A DNA stretch of 64,000 nucleotides from an uncultured Actinomycetes bacterium (GCA_903838295.1 CAILXX010000006.1:62001-126000), one strand, 5' to 3'; positions 35,566-44,338 are shown, counted from the stretch's first letter. The notes: generated by a model from the sequence alone, not told the origin. Numbers and translations: made by a program.

Positions 35566-36444
35566 ATGTCAATAATTTATGAAGCGCTCGAAAAAACGGT
35601 ATTGGCTTCGGACGGCGCCATGGGCACAATGTTGCAAGAAGCTGGACTTGTCGATGGCGGCGCACCTGAGTTGTGGAACGTTGAAAAACCAGAAGAGATT
35701 GAGAAAATCCTTGAAGCATATGCATCAGCCGGTGCTAGCTTCATAACAACAAATACTTTTGGTGGCACACGTGGTCGTCTAGCAATGCATGGCCTAGAAG
35801 CTCGGGTGCATGAGTTGAATAAAGCTGGTGCAGAGATTGCTCGCAAAGTTGCGGATCGTCATCCCGGTACTTTTGTCATGGGAGATATTGGTCCATCTGG
35901 AGATTTGATGGAACCTATGGGGACTCTTACTTTAGAAAGCGGTCAAGAGTTATTTGCCGAACAAATTCGTGGACTTGTGGCCGGTGGCGTCGATGCGATT
36001 CTTATCGAAACAATGTCAGATTTAGGCGAGGTAGAAGCTGTTGTTAAGGCGGTTAATGAAGTGGCGCCAGGGTTACCGATTATTGCGACAATGAGCTTTG
36101 ACACCAACTTGCGAACAATGATGGGTGTTAAGCCGGCAATGGCAGTCACTCAGCTCGCCGCGCTTGGGGTTCGAATCATTGGCGCCAATTGTGGTCGGGG
36201 TGTTGATGAAATGCTACAAATTGCAAAGGAATTGGTAGGTGCCAGACCCGAAGGCGTATTCATTATTACGCAGTCAAATGCTGGCCTGCCAAAGCTTCAA
36301 GGAGATGTATTTATTTACGATGGAACTCCTGAAGAGATGGCTCGATATGCGCACGAAGTAAAGGAACTTGGCGTCAACATAGTTGGATCATGTTGTGGTT
36401 CAAGCCCGGCACATACTGCTGCAATCGTTGCGAGTATAAAGTAA
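35566..36444 (+). CDS. Homocysteine S-methyltransferase family protein (betaine--homocysteine methyltransferase-like)
   Basis: This 292-residue single-domain protein is of the zinc-dependent homocysteine methyltransferase fold, related to BHMT, MmuM and the N-terminal domain of MetH. Marks are LASDGAMGTMLQ at the N-terminus, FITTNTFGGTR, ILIETMSDLGE, and the zinc ligands: Cys in GANCGRG and the Cys pair in GSCCGSSPAH. In this cluster it could move a methyl group from betaine, dimethylglycine or a corrinoid/THF donor to homocysteine. The exact donor cannot be told. It is co-transcribed with the PF13769-like gene. Confidence 0.85.
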   Translation: MSIIYEALEKTVLASDGAMGTMLQEAGLVDGGAPELWNVEKPEEIEKILEAYASAGASFITTNTFGGTRGRLAMHGLEARVHELNKAGAEIARKVADRHPGTFVMGDIGPSGDLMEPMGTLTLESGQELFAEQIRGLVAGGVDAILIETMSDLGEVEAVVKAVNEVAPGLPIIATMSFDTNLRTMMGVKPAMAVTQLAALGVRIIGANCGRGVDEMLQIAKELVGARPEGVFIITQSNAGLPKLQGDVFIYDGTPEEMARYAHEVKELGVNIVGSCCGSSPAHTAAIVASIK

Positions 36445-36457
36445 AAAACGCCTAACC

Positions 36458-37366
36458 TTACAAATTGGTTAGTTGCTCGTTAAAGAATTTGGAACCAAAA
36501 TCACTTTGAGCACCTTCGTACTTTCGCATTGCCCACTCCCAGAAATCGAATTCTAGGTCAGACATTGAATCCTGGATTGCGCCCCATAGGGTCCATCCGT
36601 ATTTTGCAAATACCGAGTAAAGCCAAGCACGTGCAAATTTATCGGGCCGCTCTTCTCCGTAGTACGCCGTGACCAATTCGTGTAGCGCATCAATTTCTAA
36701 ATAAGCTTCTGCCCAAATATTGCCGAGTTCGAAGCATGGATCGTTATTGCCAGAATATTCGTAATCGATAATCCAAATTTTGGAACCATCATCAATAAAA
36801 TTTGCAGGGAGTAAGTCGTTGTTGCATGGAACGAGCCCTGTGTTCGTTGCCGCAAATGCTTTAGATAAGATATCCGCATATTTCTGGTAATCGTCGTATT
36901 TATCTGGCTTACGGAATCCTCTGTCGTTGACGATTTTTAAATAATTTTTCTGAACGCTAAACATATTGAATTCGCGTAAGAATGGTCGAGCCGAATGCAG
37001 AGTCCGACAACTTTCTGCAATTCGCGGAAGGTTGTTCTTTACATCGCTACTATCAAAGGTTTTTCCAGGTAAATAACCTATGACCAACAACCCGCCGCCA
37101 GGTACATAGTCATAAACCGGAGCAGCAATTGCCACTTCGGCGGCAAGTTTTGAATTTTCAAATTCTGACTGGCGATCAATTTCTAGCAATTGGGAGTCGT
37201 TACTAGATACTCTGGCCACATAAGTACCAGAGGGTGTTGAGACTTTGAGGTTTCTGTTTGTCAGTCCGCCAGAAAGTTCAGAAATTTCAGTACGGCCGCG
37301 CAAAATGTCAACACGATCCAATAATTCACCAAAAATTTTTTCTAATTCCAGTGCGGACAAAGTCAC
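36458..37366 (-). CDS. Choline kinase-like phosphotransferase
   Basis: This 302-residue protein has the aminoglycoside/choline kinase fold: N-terminal ELSGGLTNRNLKV nucleotide-binding region, the Brenner-type catalytic segment CNNDLLPANF (usually HNDL..N), and the metal-binding IDYEYSGNNDPCFELGN. The last motif resembles LicA/choline-ethanolamine kinases. The substrate may be choline or a related amino alcohol; phosphorylation would compete with oxidation by BetA. The Cys in place of the usual His of the catalytic motif is a variant to note. The GTG start has TATCCT six bases upstream (leaderless). It is divergent from the second dehydrogenase gene. Confidence 0.75.
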   Translation of the reverse strand: MTLSALELEKIFGELLDRVDILRGRTEISELSGGLTNRNLKVSTPSGTYVARVSSNDSQLLEIDRQSEFENSKLAAEVAIAAPVYDYVPGGGLLVIGYLPGKTFDSSDVKNNLPRIAESCRTLHSARPFLREFNMFSVQKNYLKIVNDRGFRKPDKYDDYQKYADILSKAFAATNTGLVPCNNDLLPANFIDDGSKIWIIDYEYSGNNDPCFELGNIWAEAYLEIDALHELVTAYYGEERPDKFARAWLYSVFAKYGWTLWGAIQDSMSDLEFDFWEWAMRKYEGAQSDFGSKFFNEQLTNL

Positions 37367-37372
37367 TCAAGA

Positions 37373-37388
37373 AGGATACATTTATCAT
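37373..37388. promoter_or_regulatory. Back-to-back leaderless promoters of the choline-kinase-like and dehydrogenase genes
   Basis: On the minus strand TATCCT (37378-37373) ends six bases before the GTG at 37366. On the plus strand TATCAT (37383-37388) ends six bases before the ATG at 37395. The genes are separated by only 28 bases, so the two -10 elements are four bases apart and transcription must be mutually influenced. Confidence 0.55.
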
Positions 37389-37394
37389 GTGTCT

Positions 37395-39836
37395 ATGTCA
37401 CAGCTCCCTACTCGCGCAAAGATAGTGGTCATAGGCGGCGGGGTAGGCGGGACTTCGGTTGCCTATCATCTATCCAAATTTGGCGAACGCGATGTTGTAC
37501 TGCTGGACCGGAGCGAACTGACCAGTGGTTCCACTTTTCACTCTGCTGGTTTAGTAGGGCAGTTGCGAGCAGATCCAACACTCACGAAGATGAACATGTA
37601 CTCCGTCGAGCTGTATAGAGAATTGCAAGGAACTGATTCACCCCCTTCCTGGAATGAATGCGGAAGCATTAAATTGGCATCGACCCCAGAGCGCATGGAA
37701 GAAATAAGGCGCCAAATCGGGTGGGCAAAAACTTTCAATCTGGACTTACACGAAATTTCGCCACAGGAAGCACAAGCGAAGTTTCCGCTGATAGATCTGA
37801 CTGGGATTGTCGGTGCTTGCTATATGGGTTCAGATGGACAAGTAGATCCGTCACAACTTGCACAAGCAATGGCAAAAGGTGCGCGTAAAAACGGAGTGTC
37901 AATCTTTACAAATACTCGTGTGCTAAAAATTAACCAAAAAGGTGGTCGGGTTACAAGTGTCTTGACCGACAAAGGCGAAATCGAGTGCGAAATCGTCGTG
38001 AACTGTGGCGGAATATATGCAGCAGAAATCGGTCGGATGCTAGATGTTCGTATCCCTATAGTTCCGATGAGTCATCAATACCTGATCACCGAGAATTTCT
38101 TGCCAACCGGAACTACGACCCTTCCTTCGTTACGCGATCCAGACCTGCTTATTTATTTCCGGCAAGAGGTGAATGGATTGTTAATGGGCGGGTACGAGAG
38201 AAATTCACGCCCATGGCTTGCAACTCGCGAAGTTTACGAAGAGATTCCTCAGGATTTCAACTCTAAATTGCTGCCCGAAGATTGGGATCGGTTCGAAGAA
38301 ATTGCGGTTAATTCGCAGATTCGCGTTCCAAAGATGGCAGAACTAGGAATCAAAAGCTTTATTAATGGCCCCGAAGGTTTTACTCCAGATAACGAATTTT
38401 GTTTAGGCGAAACGAGTGTTGGCGGATTTTATGTCGCCGCTGGATTCTGCGCGCATGGTATCGCTGGCGCTGGTGGTATTGGAAAAGTAGTTGCCGAATG
38501 GATTATTGGAAATGAACCACCGATGGATTTGTGGCACATGGACATTCGCCGATTCGGTGACTCATATAAGTCCCCCGCATTCACTCTTGATCGAATCCAG
38601 GAGAACTATGAAGAGTATTACGACATTCATTACCCATTAGAAGAACGTAAGACTTGTCGCCCAATGCGAACATCGCCTGTTTATGAATGGCATAAAGCAC
38701 ATGGCGCTGTATTTGGCGAGAAGGCCAGCTGGGAACGCGTGAATTATTATCAATCGAACCAGGGCGATGATGCGCTTCGTCCTAACGGGTGGGCTGGTAA
38801 AAATTGGTCCAATTCAGTCCAGGTAGAGCATAAATTAACGCGTGAAATTGCCGGAATCTTTGATGAATCAAGTTTTGCAAAATTCAAGGTCGCTGGTGAT
38901 CGTGCCGGAGAATTCCTGAATCTGGTCTGCGCTAACAACGTTGTCCGGGGTGAGGGCCGAACAATTTATACACAGGCGCTTGGGACCAAGGGTGGAATAG
39001 AAGCCGATTACACAGTGACCCAACTGAGCAATACGGATTTTATGATTATTACGGGTACTGCTTTTGCAACTCACGATATTCAATGGCTTCGCAAGAAACA
39101 ACGCGAACATTCTTATCTAGATGTAACGATTACTGACATTACATCTGATTTGGCAGTTTTTGGTATTTGGGGACCTAAAGCCCGCGACATTCTTGCGCAG
39201 GTAACCCGCACTAGTCTGACTAATGAAAATTTCCCCTTCATGACTTCGAAAGAAATCGAGATAGCTGGGATCAATCTTCGTGCAACCCGCATTACATATG
39301 TTGGAGAACTTGGGTGGGAGCTATACATTCCCGTTGTTGATGCGCTTAAAGTATGGGAAGCACTTATCGCTGCTGGCGAGGCTTTTGGTGCTAAACCATG
39401 TGGCTATCGCGCGATCGAATCACTTCGCCTAGAAAAAGGTTATTTGGCATGGGGAACAGAAATTTCTACCGAGACTACTCCCATTGAAGCTGGATTAGAT
39501 TTTGCGGTATCGAAGAAGAAGAGTGAATTTATCGGTAAGAAAGCCTTGGAACTCGCCGGGCCTGCCACACGTAAGCTAGTTGTCATAACTTTTAACAACA
39601 TTTGTGATGTTCCATTGGGAAATGAACCAATACGCGTCGCCGGGAATGTGGTGGGGCGCGTTAAGAGCGGCGGGCAGGGGTATTCGATTGAAAAGGCGAT
39701 CGGCTATGCCTATCTACCGATAGCTATGTGTAATCCAGGAACACCAGTTGAAGTTGAATTCTTTGGGGAGTGGAAATCTGGAGTTATAGGGAAGTCACCC
39801 CTGTTTGATCCAGAAGGCATACGTATAAAGTCTTAA
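37395..39836 (+). CDS. Second dimethylglycine/sarcosine dehydrogenase-like FAD enzyme with GcvT domain
   Basis: This 813-residue protein has the same layout as the enzyme encoded at 29921: FAD motif GGGVGGTSVAYHL, His49 in SGSTFHSAG for covalent FAD, a linker, and a GcvT-like folate-binding half (GELGWELYIP, GYRAIESLRLEKGYLAWG). The His and flanking SGSTFHSAGL are closer to classical dimethylglycine dehydrogenase than in the other copy. The two paralogues might act in sequence on dimethylglycine and sarcosine. A longer open frame runs back to 37245 inside the kinase gene, but the ATG at 37395 is supported by a TATCAT hexamer exactly six bases before it. Confidence 0.88.
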   Translation: MSQLPTRAKIVVIGGGVGGTSVAYHLSKFGERDVVLLDRSELTSGSTFHSAGLVGQLRADPTLTKMNMYSVELYRELQGTDSPPSWNECGSIKLASTPERMEEIRRQIGWAKTFNLDLHEISPQEAQAKFPLIDLTGIVGACYMGSDGQVDPSQLAQAMAKGARKNGVSIFTNTRVLKINQKGGRVTSVLTDKGEIECEIVVNCGGIYAAEIGRMLDVRIPIVPMSHQYLITENFLPTGTTTLPSLRDPDLLIYFRQEVNGLLMGGYERNSRPWLATREVYEEIPQDFNSKLLPEDWDRFEEIAVNSQIRVPKMAELGIKSFINGPEGFTPDNEFCLGETSVGGFYVAAGFCAHGIAGAGGIGKVVAEWIIGNEPPMDLWHMDIRRFGDSYKSPAFTLDRIQENYEEYYDIHYPLEERKTCRPMRTSPVYEWHKAHGAVFGEKASWERVNYYQSNQGDDALRPNGWAGKNWSNSVQVEHKLTREIAGIFDESSFAKFKVAGDRAGEFLNLVCANNVVRGEGRTIYTQALGTKGGIEADYTVTQLSNTDFMIITGTAFATHDIQWLRKKQREHSYLDVTITDITSDLAVFGIWGPKARDILAQVTRTSLTNENFPFMTSKEIEIAGINLRATRITYVGELGWELYIPVVDALKVWEALIAAGEAFGAKPCGYRAIESLRLEKGYLAWGTEISTETTPIEAGLDFAVSKKKSEFIGKKALELAGPATRKLVVITFNNICDVPLGNEPIRVAGNVVGRVKSGGQGYSIEKAIGYAYLPIAMCNPGTPVEVEFFGEWKSGVIGKSPLFDPEGIRIKS

Positions 39837-39876
39837 GTCCTATGCACTTCTCTATTTATATAGTAACTTGCGATAT

Positions 39877-40761
39877 ATGGAAACAATCCTTGATGCAATT
39901 GGTGATACCCCGCTAATAAATATCGAGGGTATATATGTAAAGATGGAATTTCTTAATCCATCGGGATCCATCAAGGCACGCATTGCAAAATACATGATCG
40001 AGCGGGCAGAACAAGAAGGATTGTTAAAGCCTGGTGACACCATCGTTGAAGCCAGCAGTGGTAACACTGGTAACGCAATGAGCATGGTTGCCGCGGTCAA
40101 GGGTTACAAAATGTTAGTTGTCATGCCCGAAGGATTGACGCAAGAGCGCACCGCGATCTCTCGAGCATTTGGCGCAGAAGTCCGCACCATCGGAGATTTC
40201 CATGTGAATCACGCACTCGAAGAGGTGCGCAGACTTGCACAACTACCTGGCTACTTCGCGCCACAACAATTTGATAATGAATGGAATGTCACCGAAAATC
40301 ATGATTGGTTAGGTAAAGAAATTCTTAAAGAGTTGCCAGCAAAACCAGACCTTGTGATCAATGGTGTTGGAACCGGTGGAACTCTCGTAGGCGTCGGTAG
40401 GGCATTCAAAGAAGTAAACCCCAACTGCAAAAGTTATGCGCTAGAGCCATCGGAATCTTGCACGATCGCATGTGGAGAAGTAGCAAAACATTTAATTGAA
40501 GGAATTTCGGATGGATTCGTACCGGGCATCATTTCTCGTCACAGCAAAGAGATAGATGGATTCGTGCATGTGCATTCGCAAGAGGCAGTTGAGGAGACTC
40601 GTCGACTAGCTCGCACTCACGGACTATTCGTTGGACCATCATCAGGTGCGCATATGATCGCCGCAAAGCGTCTTAAAGCACAACTAGGCGTCGAAACTGT
40701 TGTCACCTTCTTCTGCGATGAAGGCGAAAAGTACATCAACGATTTCTGGCTTAATCTGTAG
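39877..40761 (+). CDS. Cysteine synthase-like PLP-dependent enzyme
   Basis: This 294-residue fold-type II PLP enzyme is similar to O-acetylserine sulfhydrylase/cystathionine beta-synthase. The PLP lysine lies in NPSGSIKAR (family NP(G)GSVKDR), the substrate loop in ASSGNTGNAM, the phosphate loop in GVGTGGTL, and GPSSGAH near the C-terminus. The Ala replacing Asp after the lysine is a small deviation. Nothing in the neighbours gives a sulfur-assimilation context; a link to homocysteine/cysteine handling through the methyltransferase is only a guess. The ATG at 39877 is preferred to a TTG at 39868; TAACTT at 39864-39869 would be a leaderless -10. Confidence 0.8.
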   Translation: METILDAIGDTPLINIEGIYVKMEFLNPSGSIKARIAKYMIERAEQEGLLKPGDTIVEASSGNTGNAMSMVAAVKGYKMLVVMPEGLTQERTAISRAFGAEVRTIGDFHVNHALEEVRRLAQLPGYFAPQQFDNEWNVTENHDWLGKEILKELPAKPDLVINGVGTGGTLVGVGRAFKEVNPNCKSYALEPSESCTIACGEVAKHLIEGISDGFVPGIISRHSKEIDGFVHVHSQEAVEETRRLARTHGLFVGPSSGAHMIAAKRLKAQLGVETVVTFFCDEGEKYINDFWLNL

Positions 40762-42265
40762 TTGCTGGGGACTCCACCAGATCTTTGCGGGTAGATGATC
40801 CCATGGCGTAGAAAACCGCACCAACCACCAAAGTGGCAGCAATCGCGATGAATGCATACGTCGTAAATTGAATTCTGGTTACCCCATCTGGCAAGGCACT
40901 GTTATCCAAGATCTTTCCATTAGATAGTAGTCCAGGAAAAATTCCAGTTGTGGTTGCAAGTATTGCCCAGAAAGTTGTCACGATCGAACAGATCCATACG
41001 CCGGCTACTCCACCTGGTACGCGGTAAGGACGATGAACATCTGGATGGCTCTTTCGCAGTTTAATTAGCGCTGGGAATGTAACGATGTAATTTACAGTGG
41101 TGAATAAGAGCACGATACCGATCATGATATTAAAAGCCTTTGCCGCGCTGCCGCTTCCTAGGTTGGCGGCAACCAAAAATGCAATGGTTCCGACTATTCC
41201 GGAAACGATATTGGCGTTGATAGGTGTACCAAATTTTGAAGAGAATGTCCCCAGCCATTTAGGTCCAGTTCCATCGATCGAAGCTATCGCTTGAATACGG
41301 TCAGCTCCCATGAGCCAAGAAACGCCGCCAGCAAACATAGCTAGAATAAATATGATCGCAGCAATTTTGAGCATCACATTTCCAGCTGATCCATAAACTG
41401 TAAAAACGGTTCCAACGGCATCCAAGAACGAATCAACGCCCTTGCCTTTGATCTGATCAGAAGGAACAACGCAGACAATTGCGAGGACCGGGAGTCCATA
41501 GAGCAAGACCGAGGTTGTAATAGCCCGCAGAACCGTGAAAGGAACATCCCGCTTTGGATTCTTCATCTCTTCACCAGCAGAATTTGGAAGTTCGAATCCG
41601 ACAAGATTATAAAAAAGAACTGGTGTCAATGCGATAAAGCTTGCCCATGTTGGCGAGAATTCATGAACCTTAGGAAGATGTAAACCCTTTTTCACGCCAT
41701 AAATAATCGTGGTGATAGCAAAAATTCCTATGAGAAGTATTCTTAACGCTGCGCCAAAAGTTGGAATCCACTTTCCAATATCAAAAGAGATGATCGCCAT
41801 AGTGGTGGTGATCCAAATGAAACTTAAACCAATGAGATAGAACCAGATGCTTCCGTTAGAGAAATGGAATATGTAGTTCTGGATGGCAGCAATGGCTAAC
41901 AGTGCAAGGGTGGCACCAACCCAAACCGGGTTTGCAAACCAGTAAAAAATGGAGTTCATGCCTGCCGTGCGGCGTCCCCAAGCCATTCGATTCCAAACAT
42001 ACGGGCCACCTTCACCCGTGAATGCTGATCCAAGTTCTGCAACCAAGAGGCCATAAGGGGCAAAGAAAAATATTCCAAGAAACATTAGCCACAAGAATCC
42101 ACGTGGACCGGCCGCCGCCACCTGGCCCAAAGTATCGACACCAACGATTGCACAGATGAGAAATGCCAACATATCGAAACGTCCAAAATGTTTTCGGAGT
42201 TTCAACTTTTCTAATAAAGCTGCCTTAGTTATCAAATTGGAACGTGAAATACTTGTTGTGGCCAT
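40751..42265 (-). CDS. APC-family amino acid/amine permease
   Basis: This 504-residue integral membrane protein has about 12 hydrophobic helices. It shows APC-superfamily signs: an early glycine-rich helix (FLICAIVGVDTLGQVAAAGP), EGGPYVWNR near residue 90, and LVGFELPNSAGEEMKNPKRDVP around residue 230. It likely imports an amino acid or amine. It is divergent from the copper amine oxidase gene, so an amine substrate is plausible. A longer frame starts at 42277, but GGAGA six bases before the ATG at 42265 favours that start (MATTSISRS). The 3' end overlaps the cysteine-synthase-like gene by 11 bases, tail to tail. Confidence 0.85.
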   Translation of the reverse strand: MATTSISRSNLITKAALLEKLKLRKHFGRFDMLAFLICAIVGVDTLGQVAAAGPRGFLWLMFLGIFFFAPYGLLVAELGSAFTGEGGPYVWNRMAWGRRTAGMNSIFYWFANPVWVGATLALLAIAAIQNYIFHFSNGSIWFYLIGLSFIWITTTMAIISFDIGKWIPTFGAALRILLIGIFAITTIIYGVKKGLHLPKVHEFSPTWASFIALTPVLFYNLVGFELPNSAGEEMKNPKRDVPFTVLRAITTSVLLYGLPVLAIVCVVPSDQIKGKGVDSFLDAVGTVFTVYGSAGNVMLKIAAIIFILAMFAGGVSWLMGADRIQAIASIDGTGPKWLGTFSSKFGTPINANIVSGIVGTIAFLVAANLGSGSAAKAFNIMIGIVLLFTTVNYIVTFPALIKLRKSHPDVHRPYRVPGGVAGVWICSIVTTFWAILATTTGIFPGLLSNGKILDNSALPDGVTRIQFTTYAFIAIAATLVVGAVFYAMGSSTRKDLVESPATTD

Positions 42266-42394
42266 GTCTATCTCCATCCGCGTCTGTCTAGAAGAATTAA
42301 CGTAAGGAACTGTACGCAGGTACTAGCCACGTATTCAATGACCTTGCATAAGATTCTTGGGACAAATATTGGGAAATCCATAAGCCGGCACGCT

Positions 42395-42400
42395 TATACT
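42395..42400 (+). promoter_or_regulatory. Putative -10 (TATACT) of the amine oxidase gene, leaderless
   Basis: TATACT lies seven bases before the GTG at 42408, with no Shine-Dalgarno sequence between. The rest of the gap back to the permease gene (42278-42394) holds no other recognised signal. Confidence 0.55.
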
Positions 42401-42407
42401 TAATTAC

Positions 42408-44276
42408 GTGAGGCACCCACTCGATCCACTCAGCGCAGTCGAACAAGAGCAAGTCGTTTCCCACGCGAAAACTGCTTGGAAGCTTGACCATCGACACATT
42501 TTTTCTATGGTTCAACTTGAAGAGCCTACAAAAATTCAGATCCTCAATTGGAAGTCAGATGAGGATTTTGAACGAGTAGCAAGAGTCACCATATGGAATA
42601 TGGCGACAGCAACTGTTTCGGAGGGTTTAATAAGTGTCGATGGTGTTGTAAAGGAGTGGAAAGAGATCCCTGGCGCAAAATCTCCGGTCTCAGTCATCGA
42701 ATCAACTATTGCGCTGGAAGTTGCGAGAAAGGATCAATCGGTAATTGATGCTCTTAAGCGCCGTGGAATTAATGATCCGCAATCAATACATATGGAGGCG
42801 TGGCCTATTGGTGCGCAGATCCCCAAGCACTTGGCTGATGGCCGCCGACTCATTTGGACGCCAATGTGGCACAAGGTAACTGCAGATGGGAATTTTTATG
42901 CTCACCCAATTAGTGGACTGCATGCCATAGTTGATATTGATGCTCACAAAGTTGTCGATCTGGAAGATAAAGAAGATATTCCAATTCCACAGACGCCTGG
43001 TCCTTATCGTGCAAGTCAAACCGGCGGTACCGTTGAATTAAAACCTTTAATGATTCATCAACCCGATGGCCCATCTTTTACTGTCGATGACTGGAAAATA
43101 AACTGGGAACGCTGGCAGTTTCGAATCGGATTTGATCAGCGCGAAGGTTTAGTGATTCATGATGTTCAATTCAACGACAATGGAAAAATGCGACGGATCG
43201 CGCACCGACTATCTATTGCAGAATTGGTTATTCCCTATGGCGATCCAAGCCAGGGTGCTTACCGAAAAAACGCCTTTGATACTGGTGAATACGGACTTGG
43301 TAATTTCACTAATTCATTAGTACTTGGATGTGACTGCCTCGGTGAGATCTATTATCTTGATGCAGCCGTAACCGAAGGTGATGGCACGGTGCGCACGATC
43401 AAAAATGCTATCTGTATGCATGAAGAGGATTTTGGAATTCTCTGGAAGCATGTCGATGTTGATGGCCATACAGAAGTGCGACGTGCCAGACGCTTTGTGG
43501 CTTCATCTATCGTTACCGTTAATAATTATGAATACGGGTATTTTTGGTATTTCTATCAAGATGGATCAATTGAATTTGAAGCAAAACTCACCGGAATTGT
43601 TCTTACATTGGCCGACCATCCTGGGGCGGATCATCCATCTGCAACAGAAATCGAACCTGGACTTTTTGCTCCGTATCACCAACATATTCTCTGCGCCCGT
43701 CTTGATTTAGATATAGATGGCACCGAAAATAGTGTTGTAGAAGTTGAATCATTTGCCCATCCACGTGGCGAAAAGAATCCTTATGGCGGTGCTTACGAGA
43801 CCAGAGAGACCACACTAAAGAGTGAAAGCGGTGCTGGACGATTGATGGATGTCATGAAAAGTAGATATTGGAAAGTCATAAATCCCAATCGCAAAAATCA
43901 TATGAATCAGCCGGTTGGCTACAAGCTGGTTCCAGGTCATAACACCTTTCCACTGGCTCTTGAGGATTCAGTGTTAGGTAAGCGCGCGGCATTTATGTAC
44001 AAACATCTTTGGGTGACAAGAAATGCCCAACATGAGCGTTACCCCGCTGGGGATTATCCATTCCAGCATGACGGTGGTGCCGGGATTCCAGAGTGGATTG
44101 CTGCCGACCGAGATATCGAAAACGAGGATGTAGTGGTTTGGTATGTATTTGGAACCAACCACATTCCTCGGATAGAGGATTGGCCAGTTATGCCAGTTGA
44201 GAGAGCCGGATTCCACCTCAAGCCAAGTGGTTTCTTCGCCAGAAGTCCCGCGATGGACGTTGCTCCAAGCGAGTAG
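42408..44276 (+). CDS. Copper-containing primary-amine oxidase
   Basis: This 622-residue enzyme oxidises primary amines to aldehydes with O2, releasing NH3 and H2O2. The topaquinone precursor is Tyr374 in the NNYEYG segment (consensus N-Y-D/E). The catalytic base Asp lies in AFDTGEYGLGN, and the copper His-x-His is in YHQHILCARLD. No signal peptide is seen, so it is probably cytosolic, as in Arthrobacter enzymes. Length is normal for bacterial forms. The start is GTG. With the permease gene next to it, uptake and oxidation of an amine is likely; methylamine or phenethylamine-type substrates are possible but unproven. Confidence 0.92.
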   Translation: MRHPLDPLSAVEQEQVVSHAKTAWKLDHRHIFSMVQLEEPTKIQILNWKSDEDFERVARVTIWNMATATVSEGLISVDGVVKEWKEIPGAKSPVSVIESTIALEVARKDQSVIDALKRRGINDPQSIHMEAWPIGAQIPKHLADGRRLIWTPMWHKVTADGNFYAHPISGLHAIVDIDAHKVVDLEDKEDIPIPQTPGPYRASQTGGTVELKPLMIHQPDGPSFTVDDWKINWERWQFRIGFDQREGLVIHDVQFNDNGKMRRIAHRLSIAELVIPYGDPSQGAYRKNAFDTGEYGLGNFTNSLVLGCDCLGEIYYLDAAVTEGDGTVRTIKNAICMHEEDFGILWKHVDVDGHTEVRRARRFVASSIVTVNNYEYGYFWYFYQDGSIEFEAKLTGIVLTLADHPGADHPSATEIEPGLFAPYHQHILCARLDLDIDGTENSVVEVESFAHPRGEKNPYGGAYETRETTLKSESGAGRLMDVMKSRYWKVINPNRKNHMNQPVGYKLVPGHNTFPLALEDSVLGKRAAFMYKHLWVTRNAQHERYPAGDYPFQHDGGAGIPEWIAADRDIENEDVVVWYVFGTNHIPRIEDWPVMPVERAGFHLKPSGFFARSPAMDVAPSE

Positions 44277-44332
44277 CTGTTCCTGAGAATTACCCTTTTT
44301 GGGCATAAATCGAGGGAGTCGGGCGTTACAGG

Positions 44333-44338
44333 TAGGCT
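44333..44338 (+). promoter_or_regulatory. Putative -10 (TAGGCT) of clpC
   Basis: TAGGCT lies 36 bases before the clpC ATG, with a Shine-Dalgarno-like GAAAGAGG in between, so this transcript would have a leader. No CtsR- or ClgR-type operator could be recognised in the 98-bp gap (44277-44374). Confidence 0.35.

Noticed and set aside
37245-37394. Longer N-terminus for the second dehydrogenase-like protein
   Set aside because: The extra 50 residues lie inside the divergent kinase gene and carry no family sequence; a -10 element six bases before the ATG at 37395 supports the shorter form.
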